This document shows, in pieces, positions 48,674-58,662 of a stretch of DNA of 64,000 bases. Each line of letters begins with the position of its first letter. Positions within the stretch are counted from its first letter, which is position 1. The notes under the pieces were generated by a model. The model saw only the letters and a list, made by a program, of their open reading frames with translations, did no database searches and was not told where the DNA came from. A program made the position numbers and the translations under genes. Source of the stretch: Shewanella litorisediminis (lineage in GTDB: Bacteria > Pseudomonadota > Gammaproteobacteria > Enterobacterales > Shewanellaceae); assembly GCF_016834455.1 (NCBI RefSeq), contig NZ_CP069213.1:744501-808500 (forward strand), in the 5' to 3' direction.

Positions 48674-48883
48674 TTACTTTTGCCGACTGTGGAAGAAGCG
48701 CTCGGCGTTGGCAAAAAGCATATCGCATTGCTTTTTCTGTTGGCCATATTCAACACTATCTTCTTCCAATGTATCAAGAACCGCTTTGGCAGTTTGATAC
48801 TCACCGACCAGATGCTCGAACTTTTCGTCAAAATTATCTTTACGCACTTTTTTAGCGATTTTACGGTTAGATGGTTTACGCAT
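48674..48883 (-). CDS. Small basic helical protein
   Basis: 69 residues. AGGAG precedes the ATG by seven bases. The N-terminus is strongly basic (MRKPSNRKIAKKVRKDN), followed by a helical segment (FDEKFEHLVGEYQTAKAVLDTLEE) and QQKKQCDMLFANAERFFHSRQK. The composition suggests nucleic-acid or ribosome association, but no family is recognised. It starts 12 bases after the stop of the tiny upstream gene, so the two form an operon. Confidence 0.65.
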   Translation of the reverse strand: MRKPSNRKIAKKVRKDNFDEKFEHLVGEYQTAKAVLDTLEEDSVEYGQQKKQCDMLFANAERFFHSRQK

Positions 48884-48895
48884 AGTGTGCTCCTG

Positions 48896-49033
48896 TTACA
48901 ATTCCAGCTTCTTTTTATCTTCACGAGCGATAAGAATATCTTCTATTCGCTTTCTGACGTGATGGCTGTTATTCGGCGTTTTGGGTTTTGAATTGTCACT
49001 CAGAGGTTTTTTGCCAGGCTTTTTAGTGCTCAA
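48896..49033 (-). CDS. Tiny basic protein with TTG start
   Basis: 45 residues (M/L)STKKPGKKPLSDN...HHVRKRIEDILIAREDKKKLEL. The TTG at 49033 is preceded by AAAGGA at normal spacing. The N-terminal half is Lys/Pro-rich and probably unstructured; the C-terminal half is a charged helix. It is followed after 12 bases by the 69-residue basic gene. It is too short to be listed by ordinary length cut-offs. No family recognised. Confidence 0.55.
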   Translation of the reverse strand: MSTKKPGKKPLSDNSKPKTPNNSHHVRKRIEDILIAREDKKKLEL

Positions 49034-49270
49034 GGTGTGTTTCCTTTTCTGGTTGAATGTCAAAAGCTCCCAGGATTAAATCATGAGAGTTGCCAATTGC
49101 GCCTGTGCCTATAGACTCACCAATAGTTTTATTGATTTGTCATGTAATAGCAGGAATCAGTGATGAGTAAATAACGTGTTCTGTTGATATTATCGGTATT
49201 GATAACATGTGATGGTGATATTTGCTCTGCGGGGTTGTTGATTCAGCTTTGCAAATATTCAAGTTGTGTA

Positions 49271-49300
49271 GGTGCCTGCGTTGCCGTGGCAGCAGGCACC
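49271..49300 (-). terminator. Stem-loop downstream of cold-shock gene
   Basis: GGTGCCTGC / GCAGGCACC, nine-base perfect stem with a 12-base loop, 17 bases after the stop on the minus strand. There is no good T-run, so it may be a weak terminator or a stabilising 3' hairpin. Confidence 0.55.
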
Positions 49301-49316
49301 TCAGAAGTGCAAGCAG

Positions 49317-49529
49317 TTACGCCAGGGTGACGTTAGCGGCCTGTGGGCCTTTGCTGCCTTGCTCTACGTTGAACTGAACTTGCTGGCCTTCGGCTAATGT
49401 CTTAAAGCCATCTACGGCAATTGCTCTGAAGTGAACAAATACATCAGCACCACCGTTATCAGGGGTGATAAATCCAAAGCCTTTTGTTTCGTTGAACCAT
49501 TTTACTAAACCAGTTGTTTTAATAGACAT
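49317..49529 (-). CDS. Cold-shock domain protein (CspA family)
   Basis: 70 residues: [26 protein letters not shown] with RNP1 (KGFGFI) and RNP2 (VFVHF) single-strand nucleic-acid binding motifs, full length for the family. It acts as an RNA chaperone in the cytoplasm. The upstream leader is long and AT-rich, as expected for cold-regulated csp mRNAs, but no exact cold-box sequence was identified. Which Csp paralogue it is cannot be decided from one copy. Confidence 0.95.
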   Translation of the reverse strand: MSIKTTGLVKWFNETKGFGFITPDNGGADVFVHFRAIAVDGFKTLAEGQQVQFNVEQGSKGPQAANVTLA

Positions 49530-50368
49530 AAATATCTCGATATAAATTAAATTGAAGCTACAAATTGGAAATAAAGAAAAAGGAATCGCAGGATAAATAT
49601 GACAAACTGATTCGTTTGAAACTGAGAAATACTTGAACTAAATATATCAATAGTAACTGTGCTCGTTGAGCTGCGATAACTATACACTTTGTCAGCAGAA
49701 TAGATAGTTATTTCTCATTTTATTTTCTTGTTGAGCGATTTTTTTCTTGGCATTTTTAAAAGGGAGCGGGCGATAAAACCTTTTAAATCATACTGCTGGG
49801 TAGAAAATTTTAACCGTTCAATCTGTCTTTAAACGGTTCAGGCAAGTTGCAGAAAATTGGCGTCTCGAGTGCTCTTTTATGATGAACAGCTAAAATAAGT
49901 CGCCGTTAAACAGGGTTCCAACTCAGTCTGGCTCGGTGAAAAACAGGTTGGATTTAATGCAGGGTGAAAGCAGGCAGAAAAATGTGGCTGTTTTTATCTG
50001 CACCACGCCAACCTGAGCCTTGAACATCGCATGATGAAGCCACAAGACGGCTCTTTGGGGGCTGAGCCGTTTGGCGCAGTCGGCTGCAGGGGCGGTCAGG
50101 GATATTGCGCGCTAGGCTTTGCCACGACACCTTCTGTCTTTCACAGACACCCTCTGTCTGCCTCCATAGGTTCAGTCTCTATACGATTTGTCAGCAGATG
50201 GTGGCTTTATGGCGCGCATCGCATCCCAGCAGCAACAGATACCGCTGTATTGACGGGAAAATCCCTAGCGGGGCCAATCCTGGCGTCGTCAATCATGCCG
50301 GGCTTCGTGGGTGAGGGTGGGCATCAATCCACTGGCGCAGCCAGCCTCAAAGGAGGATATCCAGCGCC
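49530..50368. other. Long intergenic region including probable csp leader
   Basis: About 840 bases. The first 200 or so, AT-rich, probably form the 5' leader and promoter of the cold-shock gene. An inverted repeat AACCGTT / AACGGTT lies at 49812-49838. Bases 50031-50368 are GC-richer and contain overlapping frames on both strands that look like chance; no gene is supported. Confidence 0.5.
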
Positions 50369-52096
50369 TCAGACTGAGGCACTGCCCGATGTCGTCTTGC
50401 CCGCTGACCCACTGCCTGACTTGGAGCTTGCGGCCTTGGCGTTAAGCTCGTCCACTTCAATCCCCAGGGACGCCGCAAGGTTTGAGAGCGCGTCGGCGCG
50501 GCTGTGGAAGATGGGCAGGTCGCTGTGGTGGTCAACGAAGTTGGCTTCCCACTTGTATTTGCGCGGCACCACCAGATACACATTACAGCCACAGTCTTTG
50601 GCATCCAGCAGCACGTTTTCGATGGCAAGGCCCGTGGTGGAGTCCATGTAGGGCACGCGGCACAAATCCAGCACCAGGGTTTCGGCAGACTTCACCGCAA
50701 TGGATTCGCGCTGCAAGGTCTTGGCGACGCCGAAAATCATAGGTCCGCTCAGGCTCAAAAGCAGGGTGTTGGATTTCTCGTTGATGGCATCCAGCAGACG
50801 CTTTTCGTTGGGGCGCATGTCGGACGCTTCCCCCGAGTCGTTGATGGCGTTGATGTTGCGCTCCTGCAGCTGCGACAGGCGGTCGATGGTGATGAGGTTG
50901 GCGATAAACATGCCCACACCCACGGCCACAATCAAATCCACAAACACGGTCAGCACCATCACCACGTACATGGTCATGGCCGCCGAGTGCGACAATTGAT
51001 GGGCGCGCTTTACAAAGGCCCAGTCGAGGATGTTAAGACCAACCTTGAAGGCAATGGCCGCCAGCACCGCCATCGGGATGTATTCCACTATGCCTGCGGC
51101 GAGGGAAAACACGATAAGCAAAGTCAGCACCCGCACCACACCCGCAAAGGCACTGCTGGCACCGGCCTGAATATTGACCACAGTACCCATGGTGGAGCCG
51201 GCGCCGGGCAGGCCACCGCACAGGCCCGATGCGATATTGCCAAGGCCCTGACCAATCAGTTCTTTGTTGGAGTCGTGCTCGACCCGGGTGAGGCGATCGG
51301 CAATCACCGCTGTGATCAGCGAATCGATACAGCCAAGGGCGCCCAGCATCACGGCGCTGACGAGCATGTGGGTCAGCTCGCCGTAGGTGAAGGTGGGAAT
51401 GACCAGCGATGGCAGACCGATGTTGATTTCACCGATGCGGCGCACATCCTCTATGTCCAGCAGCAATACCGAGGCGAGGGTACAAAACACCAGCGCCAGC
51501 AGCTGGGGTGGCAAGCGCATCTTGATGAGTTTTGGCACAATTTGCATCAGCGCCAGTGCCGAGAGTGCCAGTGCCAGCTCCTGCCATTTGATATTGCTGA
51601 TCAGTGTGGGCAGGGCTTCTATCACCCCCACGGCGCCGCCGCTGATGCCGGCAACCCCCACCAGATTGGGCAGCTGCAATATGATGAGCAGCACGCCGAT
51701 GCCCGACATAAAACCCGAGATCACGCTGTAAGGCATCAGGGTGATGTAGCGACCAAATTTGAGCGCGCCGAGGATAATCTGCACCAGCCCCGCCAGCATC
51801 ACCACGGTAAAGGCCATGGCGAGCCCCTTGTCGGGGTGGGTGGCGGTAAAGCTGGCAATCACGGCCGTGGTGACCACAGTCATGGGGCCTGTGGGTTCGG
51901 AAATCAGGGTGCGGGTGCCGCCAAAGAGGGCGGCAAACAGGCCCACCAGCAGGGCACCGTAAATACCGGCCTGGGCGCCGGCGCCGGAGGCCACACCGAA
52001 GGCCAGTGCCAGGGGCAGCGACACTATGGCGGCGGTCACTCCGCCCATGATATCGCTGGTGCGGGATTTGCTGTCAAAGGCGTTGAATATCGGCAC
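50369..52096 (-). CDS. SulP-family anion transporter with STAS domain
   Basis: 575 residues starting at a GTG (52096) with AAGGA nine bases upstream. About 12 helices span residues 15-410, with the SulP signature region (GGVTAAIVSLPLALAFGVASGAGAQAGIYGAL) and GGLPGAGSTMGTVVNIQAGA. The cytoplasmic STAS domain (about 430-545) has LLLSLSGPMIFGVA and LVLDLCRVPYMDSTTGLAIE. The tail is low-complexity Ser/Gly/Lys. Bacterial members carry bicarbonate, sulfate or dicarboxylates; the substrate is not inferable. Monocistronic. Confidence 0.93.
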   Translation of the reverse strand: MPIFNAFDSKSRTSDIMGGVTAAIVSLPLALAFGVASGAGAQAGIYGALLVGLFAALFGGTRTLISEPTGPMTVVTTAVIASFTATHPDKGLAMAFTVVMLAGLVQIILGALKFGRYITLMPYSVISGFMSGIGVLLIILQLPNLVGVAGISGGAVGVIEALPTLISNIKWQELALALSALALMQIVPKLIKMRLPPQLLALVFCTLASVLLLDIEDVRRIGEINIGLPSLVIPTFTYGELTHMLVSAVMLGALGCIDSLITAVIADRLTRVEHDSNKELIGQGLGNIASGLCGGLPGAGSTMGTVVNIQAGASSAFAGVVRVLTLLIVFSLAAGIVEYIPMAVLAAIAFKVGLNILDWAFVKRAHQLSHSAAMTMYVVMVLTVFVDLIVAVGVGMFIANLITIDRLSQLQERNINAINDSGEASDMRPNEKRLLDAINEKSNTLLLSLSGPMIFGVAKTLQRESIAVKSAETLVLDLCRVPYMDSTTGLAIENVLLDAKDCGCNVYLVVPRKYKWEANFVDHHSDLPIFHSRADALSNLAASLGIEVDELNAKAASSKSGSGSAGKTTSGSASV

Positions 52097-52242
52097 GCTG
52101 GCTGTCCTTCAAAATGCGGCTGTGATCTTGGTCACGGAGTTTATAGGGATAGTCGGGCTTAGCCAAGGCGCAATCTTGCTGGTCGTACTAGGTTGAAAGA
52201 ACAATCAAATCGCTCAGTCGAACACTCGAAGACCAGCTAAAA

Positions 52243-52267
52243 AACTGCCCCGCGATGCGGGGCAGTT
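52243..52267 (-). terminator. Terminator of S9 peptidase gene
   Basis: Minus-strand reading AACTGCCCCGC-atc-GCGGGGCAGTTTTTTAGC: an eleven-base stem followed by a T-run, 12 bases after the stop. Confidence 0.93.
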
Positions 52268-52278
52268 GGCGGGGATGA

Positions 52279-54375
52279 TCAGCGTGCGCCTGGCTCGGCG
52301 AAGCGGGTCATCCAGTCTTTGACCTCGTTGTACCAATAAATGGAATTATTGGGCTTGAGGATCCAGTGGTTCTCGTCGGGGAAGTAAATCATCCGCGATT
52401 CGATACCCTTGGTTTGCAGGGTGCGGAACAGCTCAAAGCCCTGGCCCACAGGTACGCGGTAGTCCAGCTGACCGTGAATAACCAGGGTCGGGGTCTTGAA
52501 CTTGTCGGCGTGATAGTGGGGCGAGATAGTTTTGTAGATCTCGGGGTTTTCCCAAAAGCCGCCGAAGCGGGTGCTGTGCACGGCAAAGTCGGCTGCCATT
52601 TGCGAATACATGTTATACACGGCGGCGTGAATGAGCAGCGCCTTGAACGGATGCTCGGTGCCCAACAGTACCGAGGTCAGGTAGCCGCCGTAGCTCGCGC
52701 CACCGGCCACCATGCGTTCGGTATCAATCCAGGGCTGGGCTTCAAAGTATTTGGTGGCGGCCTGAATATCCGCCAGCGGCTTGGTGCGCCAGTCCGGGTT
52801 GATGGCATCGGCAAATTCCTGGCCAAAACCGCTGGAGCCGTGGAAGTTTGGCCAGGCGGTGACATAACCCCATGAGGAGAAGGTCTGGGCGTTCCAGCGG
52901 TAGCTGAACGAGTCGCCAATGGCATTGTGCGGCCCGCCGTGAATAAGCAGAAACAGCGGGTATTTCTTGCTCTTGTCAAAGCCCGGTGGATAGTGCACCC
53001 ACATCTGGATGTCTTTGCCGTCTGCGCCCTTATAGGTCACGGACTCATAGTGGCCAAGGTCGGTTTGCCTCAGGAGCTCATCGTTGAACGTGTCCAGACG
53101 GGTGGTTTTGCCGTTCTTTACATCCACAGTCACCAGGCGAGGGGGATAGAGGAAGCTCTCGTTGGTGGCAACCAGGGTGTTTTTGTCGGCAACGGCCGGG
53201 GCGCCAAAGCTGGTGGCCTTGGTGATAGCCCTTGGTTTACCGGTTTTGGCATCGATTTGATACAGGCGCTGGGTGGCGGCGTCATCGATGTTGCTGAACA
53301 GGCTCTTGCCATCCTGGCTCCACACGAAACTGCCCAGGGAGCGATCCCAGCCATCGGTAAGGGATTTAAGCTTCTTGCTGTCCATGTCGTACAGCATCAG
53401 CCGCGCCGTATCGGCATAAAAGCCCTGAATATGCTGGCGACTGAAGGCGAGGGTATCGCCATCGGGGCTGAAGCTTGGGCTGTCATCCGGCGCCTTGTTG
53501 TCCGGCGTCAGGTTCTCGGCCTTGTTGCCGCCGATGCGGGCGAGGAAGAGGTCAATATTGGGGTCAACCTGGTTGTCCCAGCCGTTGGAGGTGAAGGCGA
53601 TGTACTGCTCGTTGGCATCGATATCGTAGTCACCTGAACTTTGGCTTGAGCGTGGCAGCTCGCGGCCAAGGGGCTGGGTGATGGCTTCGACAGCGCCGCC
53701 ACTTGCGGCAATGCGGAACACATGGGCCTGACGGTCTTCATCTATCCAGTGGTCGAATTGGGAATAGGGCAGGGCATTCCACTGACGGGCAGACAGCTTC
53801 TTGTCTTTGTCGGCCTTGATTTGCTCGGCCATCTCATCCCAGTTCTTTTGCGGCCACACATTGGCAATAAAGTAGAGGTGCTTGCCGACCCACTTGATGC
53901 CATACACACCTGTGGGTACCTCGGTCAGACGCTGGGCTTCGCCCGGGCCTGTCATCGGCAGCAGGTAAATCTGACCGGCGTCGTCTTTATCGCGCTTGCT
54001 GACAAAGGCGAGGGTGCTGCTGTCGGGGGAGAATACGGGCTCACTGGCACCCAGGCCTTCGGCGGTGATGGGGCGCTGCTTGTTGCCGTCGCGGTCAAAC
54101 AGCCACAGACGGGTGTACCCCTTGTCTTCTTTGACATCGAAGCGGGTGACCGGCGCTATGATGTACTTGCCGTTGGGTGACACCACAGGCGAGCCGACTC
54201 GCTCGAGCTGCCACAGACGCTCGACGCTGAGCAGCCGATCGGATGGGCTAGGCTCACTGTTAGTTGCCTGTACGTTACTTGCCGTGGCGTTGGTTGCTGC
54301 TTTGCTTGGGTCGTCAGCCGCGTTTGACAGCAGCGGAAACAGACAAAGCGCTGTTATTAAATGGATCTTGTTCAT
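52279..54375 (-). CDS. Exported S9-family prolyl-oligopeptidase-type peptidase
   Basis: 698 residues. A signal peptide ends near SNAAD at about 20. Residues about 45-430 form a seven-bladed beta-propeller (repeated FSPDSSTLAFVSKRD, FSPDGDTLAFSRQ blades). Residues about 450-695 are the alpha/beta hydrolase, with catalytic Ser in GGASYGGYLTS, Asp in GQLDYRVPVGQG and His in DENHWIL. This fits dipeptidyl/acylaminoacyl peptidases that clip peptides in the periplasm. The propeller restricts substrates to short peptides. Monocistronic with a strong terminator. Confidence 0.93.
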   Translation of the reverse strand: MNKIHLITALCLFPLLSNAADDPSKAATNATASNVQATNSEPSPSDRLLSVERLWQLERVGSPVVSPNGKYIIAPVTRFDVKEDKGYTRLWLFDRDGNKQRPITAEGLGASEPVFSPDSSTLAFVSKRDKDDAGQIYLLPMTGPGEAQRLTEVPTGVYGIKWVGKHLYFIANVWPQKNWDEMAEQIKADKDKKLSARQWNALPYSQFDHWIDEDRQAHVFRIAASGGAVEAITQPLGRELPRSSQSSGDYDIDANEQYIAFTSNGWDNQVDPNIDLFLARIGGNKAENLTPDNKAPDDSPSFSPDGDTLAFSRQHIQGFYADTARLMLYDMDSKKLKSLTDGWDRSLGSFVWSQDGKSLFSNIDDAATQRLYQIDAKTGKPRAITKATSFGAPAVADKNTLVATNESFLYPPRLVTVDVKNGKTTRLDTFNDELLRQTDLGHYESVTYKGADGKDIQMWVHYPPGFDKSKKYPLFLLIHGGPHNAIGDSFSYRWNAQTFSSWGYVTAWPNFHGSSGFGQEFADAINPDWRTKPLADIQAATKYFEAQPWIDTERMVAGGASYGGYLTSVLLGTEHPFKALLIHAAVYNMYSQMAADFAVHSTRFGGFWENPEIYKTISPHYHADKFKTPTLVIHGQLDYRVPVGQGFELFRTLQTKGIESRMIYFPDENHWILKPNNSIYWYNEVKDWMTRFAEPGAR

Positions 54376-54721
54376 GCAATGGGCTCCAGGATTGCGCTAT
54401 CCACAGTCGTTGGGAATTCACCTCCTGCGGAGGTTTTCCTCTCAATGCCCTGCTGTGGCGATATTCCTTGGTGCCACAGAAAGGCATACCTCTTTTATTC
54501 GCTACCGGTGTAAGCCGGATAAGAATCAAGGCGATATCAGCTTACGACATCAACCTTTAACTTTCATTAATCCGGCATATGTGCAGCTATTCACAGAAAG
54601 CGGCCGGTGGCTCAATGTCTGAGGCGTTTTGGCGGTATTGTGTTTTCCAGTGGGGCAGAACATAAGTGAACAGCAGCTGTTACTCACGTTCTGCCTGATG
54701 TTGAGTGGCCCGCGCTATGGC
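54376..54721. other. Intergenic, no gene seen
   Basis: About 350 bases between two genes on the same strand; it should carry the promoter of the S9 peptidase gene. No coding or structural signature was recognised. Confidence 0.45.
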
Positions 54722-55681
54722 TTAGGGGGTTTTGTTCCATTCTGCGCGGCGCCCACTTGGGGTATTGAGCAGCTGGATTATCTGCTGCTGATTGCTTATC
54801 ACTGTTTCCAGCATGCCTTTTTGTTCATCAAGCTTTGCGTGGATACGATCTATCTCATTGTTAAGCAATTCAAGCTCATACTTAATGTCACTGTCGTGGT
54901 CTGAAAGCTGTGAGAGATGGCCTGCAAGCACGGCATTGACATGGTTTAACCCATCCCAGGTACCCTCTATTTCGGCAGAGTCCACGCCGCTGTCACAGAA
55001 CTCAAAGTGCTCTACTACCCCTTCGGCTGCACCCACTACCAGTTCGGCTGCAAAAAGCACCACGTCAGCAGGAATGCATGCAAGGGAGGTGTTACCACCG
55101 GCTCCGGCAACGACTGCGGTTTGATCGCACGCTCTGGAGAGTCCGGACCAGATGACCTTCGCTGATTCCAGTGCAATTCTGCCCGCCTGAATCGCATCGA
55201 CTGCAATTTGCAGCGCCAGATCATCGGAACGCTCCGGGCTATAGGGACAGTAGTCAGCGTTGGGATAATCGAGGTCGTCCGGGAAGGCGCCGGCTACCAT
55301 GGGTTGCACCTGTGCATCCATCTGGGGCACAGCTTGAAAGGCAGCCCGGTTGTCCATGTACTTCTGGACCGACAGATTGCTGTTCAGACTATCAACCACC
55401 TCCACCGCCTGCTGAATATCTTTGAGCGTCGATATCATGTTATCGAGTGTTTGCTGTTGATAGATACGCTCCAGATCCTGATCGGACAGGGCGCGGATGG
55501 ATGCGCGGATTTGCTCTGCTTCAGTTTGTCTGCCCTGAGCAGCGATGAGTTCGGCGATGGTTTGCCAACTCTGTCTCAGCTCATAAGCATTTTGTGCCAC
55601 TGCATTGGATAGGGGTGCTAATGCCAACAGCATAACCAACATCAACATACGGGTGAGAATCACAGCTCCGTGTTTCAACAT
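54722..55681 (-). CDS. Secreted protein with coiled-coil ends, unknown function
   Basis: 319 residues from the ATG at 55681, preceded by AGGAGG. A signal peptide ends AVAQN at about 26. A helical segment (LRQSWQTIAELIAAQGRQTEAEQIRASIRAL region) leads to a middle part with five cysteines (YCPYSPE, SRACDQT, SLACIPAD, FEFCDSG) and two long apolar stretches. The C-terminal 70 residues are a clear coiled coil (LSQLSDHDSDIKYELELLNNEIDRIHAKLDEQKGMLETV). I do not recognise a family. It is probably periplasmic; the coiled coil suggests self-assembly. Confidence 0.68.
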   Translation of the reverse strand: MLKHGAVILTRMLMLVMLLALAPLSNAVAQNAYELRQSWQTIAELIAAQGRQTEAEQIRASIRALSDQDLERIYQQQTLDNMISTLKDIQQAVEVVDSLNSNLSVQKYMDNRAAFQAVPQMDAQVQPMVAGAFPDDLDYPNADYCPYSPERSDDLALQIAVDAIQAGRIALESAKVIWSGLSRACDQTAVVAGAGGNTSLACIPADVVLFAAELVVGAAEGVVEHFEFCDSGVDSAEIEGTWDGLNHVNAVLAGHLSQLSDHDSDIKYELELLNNEIDRIHAKLDEQKGMLETVISNQQQIIQLLNTPSGRRAEWNKTP

Positions 55682-56214
55682 AAAAACCTCCTGTTTACTA
55701 CAACCACTGCCCATGGCTTGTCCATTCAGCCGAGAAAAGCCAAAGGCTTACATAGATGGGCGTTGGCCATTCATCTCTATTCACGGGGTGGGTCTCTGAC
55801 TACGCGGGTAGGTAACAGCGGTAAATGGCCGTGGTTAAGTGTAGTCTCGCAGTGCATTAGTCATATTTTTTGTATGGTTAATTGGTACTGCCCTTGGTGT
55901 CCCGGCGTCTTGACAGCATGGTGAGTTTCTTCTCGTATTAATGTCCGGGTTTTGATGGGGTTAGCCAGTATTTAGCGTCTGAATTTGTTGATTATTATTG
56001 CCTGATGGTACGCATCGGTCAGACATTGACCGGCATCAGCCCAACACAAAGCCCCCTCCAGCCACTAGGGTGAATGACACGGGCAAGGGAATAACTGACT
56101 TAACAATGAGGGCATCGACCAACTGGTGAAGTGCTGTGATTATGGAAGAGCAAGGCGGCAGGTGACGTAAAGGCTGGCCACATTACCTGCGGCCAGCCTG
56201 TCTCCAGAGCGGAA
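55682..56214. other. Intergenic with a hairpin at 56172-56198
   Basis: About 530 bases with no supported gene. GGCTGGCC-acattacctgc-GGCCAGCC (56172-56198) lies just past the stop of the nitroreductase-like gene and is its probable terminator, although the following T-run is only three bases. Confidence 0.5.
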
Positions 56215-56850
56215 TTAAAGTAGCTGACAGGCCTCGTCGAAACTCAGCCTCGGGGCCCTGGGATGCAGCTTGTTGCTGTCGCCATAGCCAAGGTTGCAAA
56301 GGAAGTTGCTGCGAGTGCAGCCAGCGGTGAAAAACTCCTGCTCATCGGGGTAGGCCTGCTGACCGGCCGCGAAGAATTCCTGATCCACCTTGGCATTGTC
56401 GAAGCCGGACATGGGACCGCAGTCCAGCCCCAGGGCGCGGGCTGCGAGGATGAAATACGCCCCCTGCAGCGAGCTGTTGCGCCGGGCGGTAACCTCGGCA
56501 AGCTCAGGCGCCTTGATAAACATCTCTTTCATCGCCGGATTGTGGGGCGCAAGCTTGGGTAAGCGTTCGTAGAAGCGCAGGTCGTAGCCTATGATGGCAG
56601 TCACCGGCGCCGCCATGGTCTTTTCTACATTGCCCGAGGCCAGCGCCGGCAGCAGCCGCTGTTTGGCGGCCTCGCTGCGCAGAAAGAGTATCCGCGCCGG
56701 GCTGCCATTGACACTGGTGGGCGCCCATTTCATCAGCTAATAAATTTGCTTCAATGTGTTATCGGAAACGGGCTTATCCAGCCAGTGGCCGTGGGTGCGG
56801 GCCGTGCGGAACAGGGTGTCCAGGGCTTCATCGGTTAACGGCGTGTTCAT
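56215..56850 (-). pseudogene. RutE/HadB-like nitroreductase with internal amber stop
   Basis: AGGAGG seven bases before the ATG at 56850 opens a frame reading MNTPLTDEALDTLFRTARTH...SDNTLKQIY, then TAG (at about 56734-56736), then in the same frame [21 protein letters not shown] and the full remainder to [11 protein letters not shown]. coli RutE reads IYALMKWGPTS at this point, so the stop replaces one residue of a conserved FMN-binding segment. Everything else looks intact ([33 protein letters not shown]). The family comprises flavin-dependent oxidoreductases such as malonic semialdehyde reductase. The downstream part could be re-initiated at the ATG two codons later. Confidence 0.88.
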
Positions 56851-57465
56851 CGGGTCCTCCTGCGTGCCGCCTGTGTATGCCCTTAAGGTATAAACCGCGA
56901 CACAGCCCCTTGCCACGAACGCCAGGCGAATGAAGCACCTGTTTACTGAAACCCACATGATTGCGCTGTGGCGACCCAATCAGTTCCACCTAGAGTTCTT
57001 TGGCGGACCACGTGGCTTCGGATTCCCCCCGGTACCCCCCGTCTTCGGCGGTATCGCACTGGTCGTACTCAACTGTTCGGGGAAATAGCCCTTCTGCACA
57101 AGCTCAAGTTGGGGGAAAAGCAAGGCTATGCCTGTCTTTTGTTCTGGGGCGCCAGCTTTTACACAAAGTGCACGGTCAAGCCCGACCTTTCTGTTTAAAC
57201 ATCAGGTCAGAGCAACGCCACTTAAGTCAGTCATCAGCAAAAGCACAGACAGGGTCACAGGCAAGGCGTACAGCGGATGACTATCCGAGGGATAAAAGCA
57301 CCTTGCGTTCAGCGGAGCGTCCATATATGTCCGTTTTCTTCTGCTGGAACTGGCGTACCCGCTTCGGCTTGCTTGACGATCGCCATAATTTGGCTATCGG
57401 TTAATTTACGGGGTGATTACAATTTGACAAATATTTAACTTTAACGTTCAATTAAGGAAGGTGCG
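56851..57465. other. Intergenic left of IS5-type element
   Basis: About 615 bases. No intact gene; short frames lack ribosome sites. The sequence turns AT-rich approaching the IS5 end. It may hold promoters or old debris; nothing specific is recognised. Confidence 0.45.
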
Positions 57466-58651
57466 AATAAGTTCGAGACGTGAGATCTTGGTGTCGTGAC
57501 CTGAACCATGGATGAGTAACCGGATGAGCCAGCAGCTGACTTTTGCCGACAGTGAGTTTTCCAGTAAACGCCGCCAGACCCGCAAAGAAGTCTTCCTTGG
57601 CAGAATGGATGACTTGCTTCCCTGGGACAAATTACTTGGCGTTATTGAGCCTGTGTATCCCAAGGCCGGTAATGGTCGCAGGCCCTATCCACTGGAAACC
57701 ATGCTGCGCATTCACTGTATGCAGCAATGGTACAACCTGAGCGATGAGGCCATGGAAGATGCGCTCTATGAAATCGCCTCCATGCGCCAATTTGCCCGCC
57801 TGTCACTGGATAAAGCCATTCCAGACCGCACCACTATCATGAATTTCAGGCATTTGCTGGAGCAGCATAAACTGGCCCGCAAAATCTTCAGTACCGTTAA
57901 TCAATGGCTGGCAGAGTGTGGCGTTCTGATGACCCAGGGAACCCTGGTGGATGCCACGATAATTCAAGCCCCCAGTTCCACCAAAAACAAAGACAGCAGC
58001 CGCGACGAAGACATGCACCAAGCCAAGAAAGGTAACCAGTGGTACTTCGGCATGAAAGCGCACATCGGGGTGGACGCCAAAAGTGGCCTGACCCACAGCT
58101 TGGTGACCACGGCGGCTAACGAGCACGACCTCAATCAGGTTGGTAAGTTACTGCATGGCGATGAAGAATTTATCTCAGCAGATGCTGGCTATCAGGGTGC
58201 CGAAAAGCGCGATGAGCTTTGCCATGTCAGCGCGGACTGGCTTATCGCCGAGCGTCCCGGCAAGGTGAATGCATTAAAGAAACACCCGCGCAAGAACAAG
58301 CTGACCATACGGTATGAATACCTGAAAGCGAGTATCCGAGCCAAGGTTGAGCATCCATTTCGGATAGTTAAATGTCAGTTTGGTTTCGTCAAAGCCAAGT
58401 ACAAGGGGCTGGCTAAAAACGACAGTCAGCTGGCGATGTTATTCACCCTGGCGAACCTGGTTCGAGTGGACCAATTGATACGGGCACAGGCGAGATCTAC
58501 CTAAAATGGGAAAATTGGCCTGAAACAGGGCCAAAATCAGCAACGAAGAGACGATTTTTGGCTGAAAATTGGAAAATTGAGCCACTGGACGTTGATAACG
58601 ATGAGTTGGGGCGTCATGTAGGGAGAAGCTGACTACTTAATCGCAGCTTCC
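57466..58651 (+). mobile_element. IS5-type insertion sequence
   Basis: 1,186 bp. Left end GGAAGGTGCGAATAAG equals the classic IS5 terminus; the right end reads CTTAATCGCAGCTTCC, its complement with two mismatches. Flanks are TTAA on the left and CTAA on the right, both fitting the YTAR target of IS5 but not identical, so the target duplication has changed by one base or the element is old. Confidence 0.9.
57512..58504 (+). CDS. IS5-family transposase
   Basis: 330 residues. [59 protein letters not shown] and [20 protein letters not shown] match E. coli IS5 closely; DDE residues fall in [19 protein letters not shown] and [13 protein letters not shown]. It appears intact. The second ATG at 57524 corresponds to the E. 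coli start and may be the real one. Confidence 0.95.
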   Translation: MSNRMSQQLTFADSEFSSKRRQTRKEVFLGRMDDLLPWDKLLGVIEPVYPKAGNGRRPYPLETMLRIHCMQQWYNLSDEAMEDALYEIASMRQFARLSLDKAIPDRTTIMNFRHLLEQHKLARKIFSTVNQWLAECGVLMTQGTLVDATIIQAPSSTKNKDSSRDEDMHQAKKGNQWYFGMKAHIGVDAKSGLTHSLVTTAANEHDLNQVGKLLHGDEEFISADAGYQGAEKRDELCHVSADWLIAERPGKVNALKKHPRKNKLTIRYEYLKASIRAKVEHPFRIVKCQFGFVKAKYKGLAKNDSQLAMLFTLANLVRVDQLIRAQARST

Positions 58652-58662
58652 CTAACGAAGGG

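Noticed and set aside
50031..50651. 206-codon plus-strand frame upstream of SulP
   Set aside because: It overlaps the SulP 3' end antisense and has no ribosome site or conserved look.
50504..52162. Long plus-strand open frame of 552 codons
   Set aside because: It lies opposite the SulP gene and is extremely His/Gly/Gln-rich, a typical mirror of a GC-rich membrane-protein gene; no ribosome site.
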